Positions 43,302 through 52,549 are shown, numbered from the stretch's first letter. The stretch: 64,000 nucleotides of DNA from Pandoraea vervacti (GCF_000934605.2 NZ_CP010897.2:1364001-1428000), one strand, 5' to 3'. Program-made: numbers and translations. The notes: generated by a model from the letters alone, not told the origin.

Positions 43302-45083
43302 ATGAGTTATCAGGCCCCGATCAAGGACATGCAGTTCGTCATGAACGAACTGGCGGACCTGAAGCGCATCGCTGCGCTGCCCGGCTACGAGGATGCCTCG
43401 CCCGACGTTGCACAGGCCGTGCTCGAAGAGGCGGCCCGCTTCAATCAGGAAGTTCTCGCGCCGCTGAACGTGATCGGCGATCAACAGCCGAGCACGTGGA
43501 AGGACGGTGCCGTCACGACCACGCCCGGCTTCAAGGAAGCCTTCCGTCAGTTCTCCGAGGCGGGCTGGCAGGGAGTGCTGCATCCGCAGGAGTTCGGCGG
43601 TCAGGGGCTGCCCAAGCTCGTCGCCACGCCCTGCACGGAAATGCTCAACGCAGCGAATCTCTCGTTTGCATTGTGTCCGTTGCTGACGGACGGCGCCGTC
43701 GAAGCATTGCTCACCGCCGGCACGCAGGCGCAACGCGCCCTCTACGTGCCGAAGCTGCTCTCGGGCGAGTGGACCGGCACGATGAACCTGACCGAGCCGC
43801 AGGCAGGGTCCGATCTGGCCATGGTGCGCACGCGTGCGGAACGCGAAGCCGATGGCACCTATCGCCTCTTCGGCACGAAGATATTCATCACGTTCGGCGA
43901 ACACGATATGGCGGAGAACATCGTCCACCTCGTGCTCGCCCGTACCCCCGATGCGCCCGCAGGCGTGAAGGGCATTTCGTTGTTTATCGTGCCGAAGTTC
44001 AACGTCGACGCCGAGGGGAACCTTGGTGCGCGTAACGACGTGCATTGCGTATCCATCGAACACAAGCTGGGCATTAAGGCGAGTCCGACGGCAGTGCTCC
44101 AGTTCGGCGATAACGGTGGTGCGACGGGGTATCTCGTCGGCGAGGAAAATCGCGGCCTCGAATACATGTTCATCATGATGAACGCGGCGCGCTTCGCTGT
44201 CGGCATGCAGGGGGTAGCCGTGGCCGAGCGTGCGTATCAGCATGCCGTTGCCTACGCGCGCGATCGTCTGCAAAGCCGTCCGGTGGATGGTTCGTCGCGC
44301 GACGCGGTGACCATCATCCATCACCCCGACGTCAAGCGCATGCTCATGACGATGCGTTCACTGACCGAAGGCGCACGCGCCCTTGCCTATGTGGCCGCCG
44401 CGCAAGCCGACATCGCCCATCATGCGCCGGAGGCCGACGAGCGCAAGCGTGCGCAAGCCGTCTACGAGTTCCTCGTGCCGATCGTGAAGGGCTGGAGTAC
44501 GGAGATGTCGCTCGACGTGACGAGTCTCGGTGTGCAGGTGCATGGCGGCATGGGTTTCATTGAAGAAACCGGAGCGGCGCAGTACTATCGCGACGCGCGC
44601 ATTCTGCCGATCTATGAAGGAACGACGGCGATTCAGGCGAACGATCTGATCGGGCGCAAGACGCTGCGCGATCGCGGTGCCGTCGCCAACGCGCTGTGTG
44701 AGCAAATCGCGGCGACGGAAAGCGAACTGCGGGCCGCGGGCGGTGTGGCGGTGTCGGTGGCGGATCGTCTCGCGAAGGGACGCGAAGCGCTGTCGATCGT
44801 GGTCGACTACGTGGTGGCGAATGCCCAGGACAATGCCAACGCGGTGTTTGCCGGCAGCGTGCCGTATCTAAAGCTGGCGGGTATCGTGCTGGGCGGCTGG
44901 CAGATGGGGCGAGCGCTGCTCGCGGCGCAAAAGCTGCGCGATCAGGATCCGTCGTTTTTCGACGCCAAGATCGGCACGGCGCGCTTCTACGCAGATCACA
45001 TTCTGACGCAGGCGCCGGGGCTGGCACTGACCATCACCGAGGGCGCGGATTCGGCGCTTTTCCTGAGCGAAGCGCAGTTCTGA
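43302..45083 (+). CDS. acyl-CoA dehydrogenase (DmdC-like)
   Basis: A 593-residue flavoprotein, longer than short-chain acyl-CoA dehydrogenases because of a C-terminal extension. It has the FAD/substrate blocks GTMNLTEPQAGSDLAMVRTRAE, LFGTKIFITFGEHDM and LGVQVHGGMGFIEETGAAQYYRDARILPIYEGTTAIQANDLIGRKT, which contains the catalytic Glu. The long form matches the 3-methylmercaptopropionyl-CoA dehydrogenase group. GGAGGAACGAC precedes ATG 43302. It follows etfAB, its likely electron acceptor, and ends at a terminator. The natural acyl substrate is unknown. Confidence 0.92.
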   Translation: MSYQAPIKDMQFVMNELADLKRIAALPGYEDASPDVAQAVLEEAARFNQEVLAPLNVIGDQQPSTWKDGAVTTTPGFKEAFRQFSEAGWQGVLHPQEFGGQGLPKLVATPCTEMLNAANLSFALCPLLTDGAVEALLTAGTQAQRALYVPKLLSGEWTGTMNLTEPQAGSDLAMVRTRAEREADGTYRLFGTKIFITFGEHDMAENIVHLVLARTPDAPAGVKGISLFIVPKFNVDAEGNLGARNDVHCVSIEHKLGIKASPTAVLQFGDNGGATGYLVGEENRGLEYMFIMMNAARFAVGMQGVAVAERAYQHAVAYARDRLQSRPVDGSSRDAVTIIHHPDVKRMLMTMRSLTEGARALAYVAAAQADIAHHAPEADERKRAQAVYEFLVPIVKGWSTEMSLDVTSLGVQVHGGMGFIEETGAAQYYRDARILPIYEGTTAIQANDLIGRKTLRDRGAVANALCEQIAATESELRAAGGVAVSVADRLAKGREALSIVVDYVVANAQDNANAVFAGSVPYLKLAGIVLGGWQMGRALLAAQKLRDQDPSFFDAKIGTARFYADHILTQAPGLALTITEGADSALFLSEAQF

Positions 45084-45125
45084 TGGTCATACGTCTGGCC
45101 CCTCAGACGAATCCGTTGCGCAGGT

Positions 45126-45152
45126 AAAAAAGCGACCTTCGGGTCGCCTTTC
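45126..45152. terminator. bidirectional terminator after the acyl-CoA dehydrogenase gene
   Basis: GCGACC TTCG GGTCGC; on the plus strand it is followed by CTTTCATTT, on the minus strand by a T-run (complement of the A-run at 45126-45131). Confidence 0.8.
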
Positions 45153-45168
45153 ATTTGCATGCTCGTCG

Positions 45169-45200
45169 AAAAAAAACGGCACTGCGCGAACGCAGTGCCG
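45169..45200 (-). terminator. terminator of 6S RNA
   Basis: On the minus strand CGGCACTGCG TTCG CGCAGTGCCG is followed by eight T. It lies directly downstream of the 6S RNA. Confidence 0.9.
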
Positions 45201-45204
45201 TGTA

Positions 45205-45387
45205 TTGGGTCCCCGCCTCAGCCGCTAAGCCGGCATCCTGAACCGAAGGTTCAAGGTGGTCGCGGTTAGTAGCGCTTTGGGTTCATCAGACAGAGTGACG
45301 CTCACGCCAGCACTACAAACTTCCGCAACCTGCAACAGATCATTGGTTCAAGGAATCTATGACTTTCGCGAACCAGGCAGGGAAAAC
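45205..45387 (-). ncRNA. ssrS: 6S RNA
   Basis: A minus-strand stretch of about 183 nt between zapA and a terminator. The ends pair: CCCTGCCT (complement of 45375-45382) with AGGCGGGG (complement of 45211-45218). It contains the conserved 3' part CACCTTGAACCTTCGGTTCAG and an open central region. Position just after zapA is the usual place of ssrS in proteobacteria. 6S RNA binds sigma-70 RNA polymerase and lowers transcription in stationary phase. Ends are approximate. Confidence 0.82.
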
Positions 45388-45419
45388 TAACCTTTTGGAC
45401 TGGACGGCTACCGGGTCAT

Positions 45420-45731
45420 TCAGCTTTGATACTGATCGATCACAGCGCTCAGTCGTTCATCCATGGCTTGCATTCTACGCTGAATTTCTTCGGCGGGGAA
45501 TGCTTGTCCGGCAGCAATGCTTTTTTCCAGCGCAAGCAATTCGGATGCCAGACTCAACGCTGCCATGACGGCAATCCGGTCGGTGCCGCGCACGCTGCTT
45601 TGCGCACGCACCTTGCTCATTTCCGCGTCCACGCGCGACACGGAAGCGAGCAGGTCGGCTTCGTGTTCCGGCGGGCAGGCGAGGCGGTAAGACTGTTCGA
45701 GAATATTAACTTCGAGCTGCTTGATCGTCAT
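45420..45731 (-). CDS. zapA: cell division protein ZapA
   Basis: A 103-residue protein that binds FtsZ and bundles filaments. It starts KQLEVNILEQSYRLACPPEHEADLLASV and continues with a long coiled-coil helix (AMAALSLASELLALEKS). The start overlaps the stop of the upstream coiled-coil gene by four bases (ATGA). It is followed by 6S RNA. Confidence 0.93.
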   Translation of the reverse strand: MTIKQLEVNILEQSYRLACPPEHEADLLASVSRVDAEMSKVRAQSSVRGTDRIAVMAALSLASELLALEKSIAAGQAFPAEEIQRRMQAMDERLSAVIDQYQS

Positions 45732-46039
45732 GCGTTTTCTCCACCGGGGGTGCCGAGCAGATCCATCTGACCCTCAGCGGGGTTTTGCGTCGGGAGCTTT
45801 TCAAGGATCGCGTTCAGGCGAACCTGCGCTTCGTCGATCTTGGCGGCGAGCTGATCGCGTTGCAGTCGCAAGGCGTCGCGTTCGGTGCGCAATTGCTCAA
45901 TGGCGGCGCGGGTTTCGTCACATTCTGCGCGCGCACGGTCGAGTTCCGCGAGCAGCGCTTGATTGTGTTGGTGAAAGCGTTGGCTGATGACAACCAACTG
46001 TTCCATTTTGTCGGTGAGATTGTCGAGATCGGTGAGCAT
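45728..46039 (-). CDS. ZapB-like coiled-coil protein (TIGR02449 type)
   Basis: A 103-residue protein made almost wholly of one heptad-repeat coiled coil (residues 1-80), ending in a Pro/Gly-rich tail (MDLLGTPGGENA). It resembles the small coiled-coil partner coded next to zapA, which in E. coli (ZapB) links ZapA to the chromosome-terminus complex. Overlap with zapA indicates translational coupling. A TAGAAT at 46072-46067 on the minus strand may be its -10 box. Confidence 0.82.
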   Translation of the reverse strand: MLTDLDNLTDKMEQLVVISQRFHQHNQALLAELDRARAECDETRAAIEQLRTERDALRLQRDQLAAKIDEAQVRLNAILEKLPTQNPAEGQMDLLGTPGGENA

Positions 46040-46096
46040 CGGGCTGCGTCCTCTTGATTGCCCTACATTCTAACGGAATCGGCGGCCAATGCCCGA

Positions 46097-46120
46097 CGAA
46101 CGAGCATTGACGCTCGTTCG
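46097..46120. promoter_or_regulatory. palindrome over the -35 box of the riboswitch promoter
   Basis: CGAACGAGC (46097-46105) and GCTCGTTCG (46112-46120) with a 6-nt spacer ATTGAC. It covers the -35 element of the plus-strand promoter, a position suited to a repressor operator. Confidence 0.6.
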
Positions 46121-46135
46121 AATGGCCCCTACACT
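46107..46135 (+). promoter_or_regulatory. sigma-70 promoter for the btuB riboswitch transcript
   Basis: TTGACG (46107-46112), 17-bp spacer, TACACT (46130-46135). Transcription would start about 46142, at the beginning of the riboswitch. Confidence 0.65.
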
Positions 46136-46141
46136 TGCGGC

Positions 46142-46362
46142 ACTTCGGTGCTCGCGCACGCCCCCCCGGCATGCGCAGTTAAACGGGAAACAGGGAGCCG
46201 CGTCCCCACACGGGCTGGCCAACCTGTGCTGCCCCCGCAACGGTAAGTCATTCTTTCGACCCGAAAGGTTTCCGAAAACGCGCCTCACCCCCATCGCCAC
46301 TGTGCGCCACGCGTGCACGGGAAGGCCGGTCAGGCGCGACGATGACCAGCCCGGATACCGGC
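46142..46362 (+). promoter_or_regulatory. adenosylcobalamin riboswitch
   Basis: A leader of about 220 nt with the class landmarks in order: GGTG near the 5' end, GGGAAACAGGGA (46185-46196), CTGCCCCCGCAACGG (46229-46243), the B12 box GCCACTGT (46296-46303), GGGAAGGC (46319-46326) and GACGATGACCAGCCCGG (46338-46354). It controls btuB and probably the downstream transport and cob genes by hiding the ribosome site or ending transcription when the cofactor is plentiful. The expression platform between 46362 and the start codon is not resolved. Confidence 0.92.
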
Positions 46363-46652
46363 CCAAGTGAGTGGGGATCCACATGCCGCGTGGCGCAAGC
46401 CGCTGGCGGCGTCTCGTCGTTTTCAGGTGTCGATGCTTCCCATCGTGTTCGCATTTCGACGTGTCACCGGCGCTCCCCTTTCGTCGGCGGCCTGCGGGGG
46501 AACGGGCCAAGGCAATAAGAAAATTACGGAAGTCACACCCGATCATGCGCACCCACGTTCGCGCGATGGCGCCACACGCGCCTGCATTTTCTCCCGCGTC
46601 ACCTGCGTCACCATCCTCGTATCCGTCGCGTCCAGGTCCGCTCGATACGGCC

Positions 46653-48503
46653 ATGAAGCCCGGCGTGCATCGCCTGACGATCGCCGCCACCCTGTTCGCC
46701 ATCAGTCTCGGGGCGCACGCGCAGGCGAGCGATGCTTCGCTCAACACCACGGTCGTGACGGCCTCGCGCACCGAGCAGAAGCTCGCGGATACGCTCGCGT
46801 CCACCTCGGTCATCACCCGCGCGCAAATCGAGCAAAGTCAGGCGCAGGACCTGCCTTCGTTGCTGCGTGGGCAGGCCGGTGTCGAAATCGCCCAGAACGG
46901 GGGCTTCGGCGCGTCGGCCAGTATTTTCATGCGCGGCGCGGCGTCCAATGCGTCGCTCGTGCTGATCGACGGCGTGCCCGTCAACTCCGCAACGACCGGC
47001 ACGACCAACATCGCGCAGATCCCGGTGTCGCAAATCGACCACATCGAAATCGTGCGCGGCAACGTATCCGCACTGTACGGTTCGCAGGCGGTGGGCGGCG
47101 TCATCCAGATATTCACGCGCAAAGGCGACGGCGGGCCGCCCAAGGCCTACGCCGAGCTCGGCTACGGTACGAATAACACCACCCAAGCGAACGCGGGCAT
47201 CGCGGGATCGTTCGATGAAGGCAAGACACGCTTCTCGCTCGATGTCTCGCGCTTTCACACCAACGGTATCTCGGCACAGGACCCGCGCTTCGCACCGAAG
47301 GTCAACCCGAATCGCAACGGCGACGACAACACCAGCGTGAGCGCCGCGCTCTCGCGCAAACTTGGCCACACCTGGGAAGTGGGCGCGCGTCTGTTCCAGA
47401 GCGATGGCAGCATCAGCTACGACAATGCGTTCGGCAAGCCTTCCGACCTGAACGATACCGATGCCCGCGTGCGCCAGATATCGGCCTACGCCAAGGGCAA
47501 TGTGACCGACAAGTGGCACACGCGATTCACCGTGACGCAGGGCGACGATGACAACTACAACTATCTGAACGGCAAGGGCAACGGTAACTACCATACGTCG
47601 AGCAATCAGATCGACTGGACCAACGAGTACGCGTTCATGCCCGATCACAAGCTGATTGCCGGTTACACGCGTCAGGAGCAAACGGTCGAGAGCAACACGA
47701 ACTACGACCACAACAACCGCCATCTCGACTCGATTTACGTCGGCTACGAGGGGGTGTTCGCGAACCGGCATGAAGTGCAGGCAAGCGTGCGCCGCGACAT
47801 GTATTCGGACTTCGGGGGCGCCAACAGCTGCTGGGTCGGCTACGGCTATCGGCTGACCGACCAGTGGAAGCTGATGGCGAACGCCTCGGACGGTTTTCGC
47901 GCGCCGACCTTCAACGAGCTGTTCTTTCCGGGCTTCGGCAATCCGAATCTGCAACCGGAACGCTCGATCTCGAAGGAACTCGCCGTGCAATTCCATGACG
48001 CGCGTTTCGGTCTGGCAAAGCTCGCGCTGTTCCGCACCGACTATACGAATCTGATCCAGTCGCTCACCGTGTTTCCGTACACGGCGGCGAACGTGGCAAA
48101 GGCCCGCGTCGAAGGGCTGGAACTGACGTATCTGGGCAAGATCCAGCGGACCGGCACGGACGTGCGCTTGTCGTTCACGCGACAAAATCCGACGGATCTG
48201 GACGCCGACAAGGTACTCGCGCGTCGCGCCAAACAGTACGGTTCGCTCGGCGTGACGCAGACGCTCACGGATAAATTCAGCGTCGGCGGCGATGTCTTCT
48301 ACAGCGGCGAGCGTTACGATACGGGAGGTCAGCATCTCGGCGCCTACACGCTGGTGAATCTCCAGGCCCGCTACAACATCGACAAGTCCTGGTACGTCTC
48401 GGCGCATCTGGATAATGTCTTCAACAAGAACTACCAGACGGTTTATGGCTACAACACCCTCGGGCGCGCGATTTACGTCTCGCTCGGCTGGAAGCAGTTC
48501 TGA
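46653..48503 (+). CDS. btuB: TonB-dependent vitamin B12 receptor
   Basis: A 616-residue outer-membrane barrel in the chosen form. Residues 1-25 are a signal peptide (GAHAQA). The TonB box lies near TTVVTASRTEQKLADTLAS, and the plug domain follows with LPSLLRGQAGVEIAQNGGFG, ASIFMRGAASNASLVLIDGVPVN and EIVRGNVSALYGSQAVGGVI. The remainder is beta-barrel and ends with aromatic-Phe (GWKQF). The start at 46653 gives a standard signal peptide. An ATG at 46545, about 12 nt after GGAAG, would add 36 residues. It is under the riboswitch and heads the transport genes. Confidence 0.94.
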   Translation: MKPGVHRLTIAATLFAISLGAHAQASDASLNTTVVTASRTEQKLADTLASTSVITRAQIEQSQAQDLPSLLRGQAGVEIAQNGGFGASASIFMRGAASNASLVLIDGVPVNSATTGTTNIAQIPVSQIDHIEIVRGNVSALYGSQAVGGVIQIFTRKGDGGPPKAYAELGYGTNNTTQANAGIAGSFDEGKTRFSLDVSRFHTNGISAQDPRFAPKVNPNRNGDDNTSVSAALSRKLGHTWEVGARLFQSDGSISYDNAFGKPSDLNDTDARVRQISAYAKGNVTDKWHTRFTVTQGDDDNYNYLNGKGNGNYHTSSNQIDWTNEYAFMPDHKLIAGYTRQEQTVESNTNYDHNNRHLDSIYVGYEGVFANRHEVQASVRRDMYSDFGGANSCWVGYGYRLTDQWKLMANASDGFRAPTFNELFFPGFGNPNLQPERSISKELAVQFHDARFGLAKLALFRTDYTNLIQSLTVFPYTAANVAKARVEGLELTYLGKIQRTGTDVRLSFTRQNPTDLDADKVLARRAKQYGSLGVTQTLTDKFSVGGDVFYSGERYDTGGQHLGAYTLVNLQARYNIDKSWYVSAHLDNVFNKNYQTVYGYNTLGRAIYVSLGWKQF

Positions 48504-48569
48504 CCGGCCGCGGCGCGCTAACGGCAATCTCGGCAATCTCGACAGCGTCCGGGCAGGACGCATCGCCGC

Positions 48570-49565
48570 ATGACGTTGCGGCGCGCGCTCACCATCTGGG
48601 CAGGGCTGGCCGCTGTCGTGCTGGCTGTGCTGATCGCATCGCTCATGCTGGGCAGCGTTCCGGTGTCGCTACGCGAGATCGGGGCGATGGCGCTGGGGCA
48701 CGATGTCGGCCTCGTCGGCGATGTGATCTGGCGACTGCGCCTGCCGCGTGCGCTTGCGGCGTTCGCCTGCGGCGGCCTGCTGGCCGTTGCGGGCACGCTC
48801 ATGCAAACGTTGCTACGCAATCCGCTAGCGGACCCCTACGTGCTCGGCATCTCCGGCGGCGCGGGCGTGGCCGCGCTGGCCTCGCTGGCGCTCATGCTGC
48901 CGTTTTTCTGGGTACAGACGAGCGCCTTCCTTGGCGCGCTGGCCGCCATTGCCATCGTGATGGGGTTGTCGCGTCGCAGTTTCCTGCGCGCCGGCGAGCA
49001 GGACAGCAGCGCCAGGCTGTTGCTGACCGGTGTGATGATGGCCGCCGGTTTCGGCGCGCTCGCGACGCTGATTCTCACGCTCGCGCCCGACGCGAGTCTG
49101 CGCGGCATGCTGTTCTGGCTCACCGGGGATCTGAATGGCGTCGACCGCGCCTCGCTGCCGCTGATCGCGCTCGTCGTGACGCTGCTCATCGTGAGTCCCG
49201 TCGCGCATCGCCTGAACGTGCTGCTGCGTGGCGAAGCCGTCGCGCAAGCCGTGGGCGTGGCGGTCGGTCCCTTGCGTATGCGCGTCTATCTGGCCGCGTC
49301 GCTCGCAACGGCGATCGCCGTCACGACGGCGGGCAGTATCGGCTTCGTCGGTCTGGTCGTGCCGCACATCCTGCGCCTGCGCTTCGGCAACGATCAACGC
49401 ATGCTGCTTCCTGCCGCCGCGCTCGGGGGCGGAGCGTTGCTGATGCTCGCCGATCTGGTCGCGCGCACCGTTATCGCACCGACGCAACTGCCGGTGGGCG
49501 TGATCACGGCGATGATCGGTGTGCCCGTCTTCCTGTGGTTGCTGTCGCGGAGGGTGATCCGGTGA
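48570..49565 (+). CDS. btuC: cobalamin ABC transporter permease
   Basis: A 331-residue FecCD-type permease with about ten membrane helices. It has the family blocks RLPRALAAFACGGLLAVAGTLMQ, LADPYVLGISGGAGVAAL, the cytoplasmic L-loop region and GFVGLVVPHILRL. It forms the channel that moves cobalamin across the inner membrane with BtuD and BtuF. It lies 66 bp after btuB; its stop overlaps the btuD start (GTGA). Confidence 0.9.
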   Translation: MTLRRALTIWAGLAAVVLAVLIASLMLGSVPVSLREIGAMALGHDVGLVGDVIWRLRLPRALAAFACGGLLAVAGTLMQTLLRNPLADPYVLGISGGAGVAALASLALMLPFFWVQTSAFLGALAAIAIVMGLSRRSFLRAGEQDSSARLLLTGVMMAAGFGALATLILTLAPDASLRGMLFWLTGDLNGVDRASLPLIALVVTLLIVSPVAHRLNVLLRGEAVAQAVGVAVGPLRMRVYLAASLATAIAVTTAGSIGFVGLVVPHILRLRFGNDQRMLLPAAALGGGALLMLADLVARTVIAPTQLPVGVITAMIGVPVFLWLLSRRVIR

Positions 49566-50470
49566 ATGCGTCGCACAATGAACCACAGCACGAACCACGG
49601 CGAGAGTCACAGCACGAATCGACGCAGGCGCAGACGGACGAGCCCTTGCTGCAAACGCATGCGCTGACCCTGCGTGCGGGAGCGCGCGTGCTCGTCGACC
49701 GTCTGAACCTGGCCGTGGCGCCGGGCGAGTGCTGGTGTCTTGCCGGGCCGAATGGCGCGGGCAAGACGACGCTGCTCGATACGCTCGCGGGCCTGCGCGC
49801 GCTGGCGGCGCATCCGCCGCGCGACGCCGCGATGACGGCGAGCGGGCGCGTGACGATCGGCGGCAAGGCGCTCGCACAGTGGCGTCCCGAACCGCTCGCC
49901 CGCATCAGAGCCCTGATGCCGCAGCACACGCGCGACGCCTTCGGGGCAACCGCTATGGAGGTCGTGCTCGCGGGCCGTCATCCATACCTCGCGCAGGGAC
50001 GTTGGGGCGCCTGGGAGTCCGATGACGATGTCGCCATGGCGCGTGCCGCTCTGGCACAGGTCGGCCTCGAGGATTTCGCGTCGCGCGACGTCACGACGCT
50101 GTCCGGCGGCGAGCGTCAGCGGGTCTCGCTCGCGGCGGTGATTGCGCAGGCCACGCCGTTGCTGCTGCTCGACGAGCCTTTGTCGCATCTCGATCTGCAC
50201 CATCAGATCGATGCGCTCGAATGGCTCGCCGGGCGTGCCGCGCGCCAACCACTGCGCGCAGGGACCGCCGTCATGTTCTCCTGCCACGACCTGAATCTCG
50301 CGCGACGTTTTGCCTCGCATGCCCTGTTGCTCGACGGCAGCGGTGGCTGGCGAGCGGGTCCGGTGCGCGACGTGCTCACGGCCGAGCATTGCAGCACGGC
50401 ATTCGGCTACCCGCTGCGCCTGATTCGCGACGGCGAGGACGAAGCCCTCGTGCCGGTGCGTCGCGCATGA
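49562..50470 (+). CDS. btuD: cobalamin ABC transporter ATP-binding protein
   Basis: A 302-residue ATPase. After a His/Glu-rich N-terminus (residues 2-25) it has Walker A GPNGAGKTTLLD, the signature LSGGERQRVSLA, Walker B LLLLDEPLSHLD and the switch His in SCHDLNLARRF. GTG 49562 overlaps the btuC stop and follows GAGGGTG by 7 nt; a GTG at 49535 is also in frame. The hydrophilic N-terminal leader is unusual for BtuD. It probably couples ATP use to BtuC. Confidence 0.9.
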   Translation: MNASHNEPQHEPRRESQHESTQAQTDEPLLQTHALTLRAGARVLVDRLNLAVAPGECWCLAGPNGAGKTTLLDTLAGLRALAAHPPRDAAMTASGRVTIGGKALAQWRPEPLARIRALMPQHTRDAFGATAMEVVLAGRHPYLAQGRWGAWESDDDVAMARAALAQVGLEDFASRDVTTLSGGERQRVSLAAVIAQATPLLLLDEPLSHLDLHHQIDALEWLAGRAARQPLRAGTAVMFSCHDLNLARRFASHALLLDGSGGWRAGPVRDVLTAEHCSTAFGYPLRLIRDGEDEALVPVRRA

Positions 50471-50567
50471 GGCGAATCGTTGCGGCATGCCGGTCTCGCG
50501 TGCGGGCAGGCGTACACTCGTGTGTGCGCCCCCGTGGGCCAGCGATGTCGCGCGGCGTTGCCCGCTG

Positions 50568-50607
50568 CGCTTCACCGCTTCACTGTTTCACCGTTCCCCT
50601 GTTTCAG
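50568..50607. repeat. 8-bp tandem repeat (complement of GTGAAGCG)
   Basis: Units CGCTTCAC, CGCTTCAC, TGTTTCAC, CGTTCCCC, TGTTTCAG at period 8. Read on the minus strand the core is GTGAAGCG, as in the arrays at 14416 and 43121. It ends 11 bp before cobT. Confidence 0.7.
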
Positions 50608-50618
50608 GACGTTTCCGA

Positions 50619-51692
50619 ATGACCGCTTTCCCCCCGTTGCTGGCAGAACGCTTCGACATCCACTCACCATCGACGGCGATGGACGCCGCGCTGCGGCATG
50701 CCATCGACATCAAGACGAAGCCGCCCGGCAGCCTCGGCGCGCTCGAGCGCGTGGCGCACCGCGTTGGCCGGATTCAGCAGAGCGTGACACCGGAACTGAC
50801 GCGTCCCGCCATGCTCGTGTTCGCGGGCGACCACGGTATCGTGGCTGCCGGTGTGAGCCCGTATCCGCAGGCGGTGACGGCGCAAATGGTGCTCAACTTC
50901 CTGCGAGGCGGCGCCGCCATCAACGTCTTTTGCCGCACCAACCGTATCGAGATGGAAGTCGTCAACGCCGGTGTGGCGGCCGACTTCCCGTCTCACGCGT
51001 TGCTGGTCGACATTCCCGTCGCACGTGGCACGCGGAATTTCCTCGATGCGCCAGCCATGTCACGCGAGCAGCTCGAAACGGCGCTCACCGCAGGCGCTGC
51101 GCGCGTGGTGACGCATGCCTCCCATGGGACCCGGATGATCGGCTTTGGTGAGATGGGCATCGGTAACACGTCGGCCGCCGCCTGTCTGATGCAGCGTCTG
51201 ACGGGGTTGCCGCTGTCCGCCTGCGTGGGGCGCGGCACGGGTGTCGACGACGCGGGCCTCGCGCGCAAGACGGCCATTCTCGAGCGTGCGCTGGCGGCGC
51301 ACCCCGCCACGGAGGATCCCCTCGAGACGCTGGCGACCTTCGGTGGCTTCGAGATTGCGATGATGACCGGTGCGTATCTGGCGGCGGCAAAGCTGGGTCT
51401 CGTGATCGTCGTGGACGGCTTCATCAGCACGGCGGCGCTGCTGGTCGCTTCACGCGTGTCGCCTGCGGTGCTGGACTACTGTGTATTCGCGCATGCGTCC
51501 GACGAAACCGGACATCGTGCGATGCTCGACACGCTCGGTGCCGAACCGATGCTGCAATTGGGGCTGCGCCTGGGCGAGGGTACGGGCGCCGCGCTGGCCA
51601 TGCCGTTGATTGGCGCCGCCGCCGCATTCCTGCGTGAAATGGCGACCTTCGAAGGCGCGGGTGTCAGCGAGCGTGAGGCAACGGGCGCATGA
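50619..51692 (+). CDS. cobT: nicotinate-nucleotide--dimethylbenzimidazole phosphoribosyltransferase
   Basis: A 357-residue enzyme making alpha-ribazole phosphate for the lower ligand of cobalamin. It has IDIKTKPPGSLGALERVA (substrate site), VFAGDHGIVAAGVSPYPQ, GFGEMGIGNTSAAAC and the catalytic Glu in LGEGTGAALAMPLI. ATG 50619 lies at the start of homology; the frame is open to 50487. AGGAC is a modest ribosome site. Its stop overlaps the cobS start (ATGA at 51689). Confidence 0.95.
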   Translation: MTAFPPLLAERFDIHSPSTAMDAALRHAIDIKTKPPGSLGALERVAHRVGRIQQSVTPELTRPAMLVFAGDHGIVAAGVSPYPQAVTAQMVLNFLRGGAAINVFCRTNRIEMEVVNAGVAADFPSHALLVDIPVARGTRNFLDAPAMSREQLETALTAGAARVVTHASHGTRMIGFGEMGIGNTSAAACLMQRLTGLPLSACVGRGTGVDDAGLARKTAILERALAAHPATEDPLETLATFGGFEIAMMTGAYLAAAKLGLVIVVDGFISTAALLVASRVSPAVLDYCVFAHASDETGHRAMLDTLGAEPMLQLGLRLGEGTGAALAMPLIGAAAAFLREMATFEGAGVSEREATGA

Positions 51693-52549
51693 CGACTTCC
51701 GCGCCGGATCCATCGCCCGACACCGCCGCGCAGGCGCGCGATCTCGTGCCGCGGGACATGGAGCCGACGGCGTCGACCTCGTTCGCGGGATTCCACGGGC
51801 AATGGTGGCTTTTCCTGACGGCGCTGGGTTTTTTCACCCGTGTGCCGATTCCGCAATGGGTTGGCTACTCGCCAGCACAGCTCAACGCTGCGACCCGCTA
51901 CTTTCCGCTCGTGGGCGTCTTCGTCGGCGTCCTCGTCGCGTTGCTGACGGTGGCGATGGGGCACGTATGGTCGCCGCGTCTCGCCATTGCGCTCGGCCTG
52001 GGCGTGAGTGTGCTGCTCACGGGCGCCTTTCACGAAGATGGTCTGGCGGATTCCGTCGACGCATTCGGCGGCGCTTTCGCGCGCGAGCGTGTGCTTGAGA
52101 TCATGCATGACTCGCGCATCGGCACATACGGCGCCGTCGCCTTATGGCTGGCGCTGGCGATCAAGTGGCAGGCGCTCGTGGACATTCAGATGTCGGCCGG
52201 GTGGGGGGGATTCGCTGTCGTGCTCGTGGGCGCACACGCCGCGAGTCGCTGCATGGCGATCAGTTTGCTGCGCGCCCTCGATTACGTTCGTGCGCAGGGC
52301 AAGGCCAAACCGGTGGCGCAGCGGTTGCGCCTGAGCGATCTGATGTTCGGCGTAGCGTGCAGCGCGCCGTGGTGGGTGTGGCCGGATTGGCGCGCCGGCG
52401 TGACGGCGGCGGTGGTGCTCGTTGCGTTGCGTGCGGGGCTCATTCGCTATCTGCGCCGACGTCTCGGCGGCTATACCGGCGACACGCTCGGGTTCGCGCA
52501 GCAACTTGGCGAACTTGCGCTGTATCTGACGGTGTGCGCATGGATCTGA
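51689..52549 (+). CDS. cobS: adenosylcobinamide-GDP ribazoletransferase (cobalamin synthase)
   Basis: A 286-residue membrane enzyme that joins adenosylcobinamide-GDP with alpha-ribazole. The first 30 residues are hydrophilic. It has FLTALGFFTRVPIPQW, YFPLVGVFVGVLVAL, the metal-binding FHEDGLADSVDAFGG and RIGTYGAVALWLALAIKWQAL, then several helices. It is coupled to cobT (overlap of four bases) and overlaps cobC by ten bases. Confidence 0.93.
   Translation: MTTSAPDPSPDTAAQARDLVPRDMEPTASTSFAGFHGQWWLFLTALGFFTRVPIPQWVGYSPAQLNAATRYFPLVGVFVGVLVALLTVAMGHVWSPRLAIALGLGVSVLLTGAFHEDGLADSVDAFGGAFARERVLEIMHDSRIGTYGAVALWLALAIKWQALVDIQMSAGWGGFAVVLVGAHAASRCMAISLLRALDYVRAQGKAKPVAQRLRLSDLMFGVACSAPWWVWPDWRAGVTAAVVLVALRAGLIRYLRRRLGGYTGDTLGFAQQLGELALYLTVCAWI

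Noticed and set aside
46089..46370. A 93-codon frame in the btuB leader as a leader peptide
   Set aside because: It lies on the riboswitch itself, lacks a ribosome site, and the RNA landmarks explain the region.
46608..48563. A 651-codon minus-strand frame over btuB
   Set aside because: Shadow frame with Arg/Val bias and no domain; btuB is certain.
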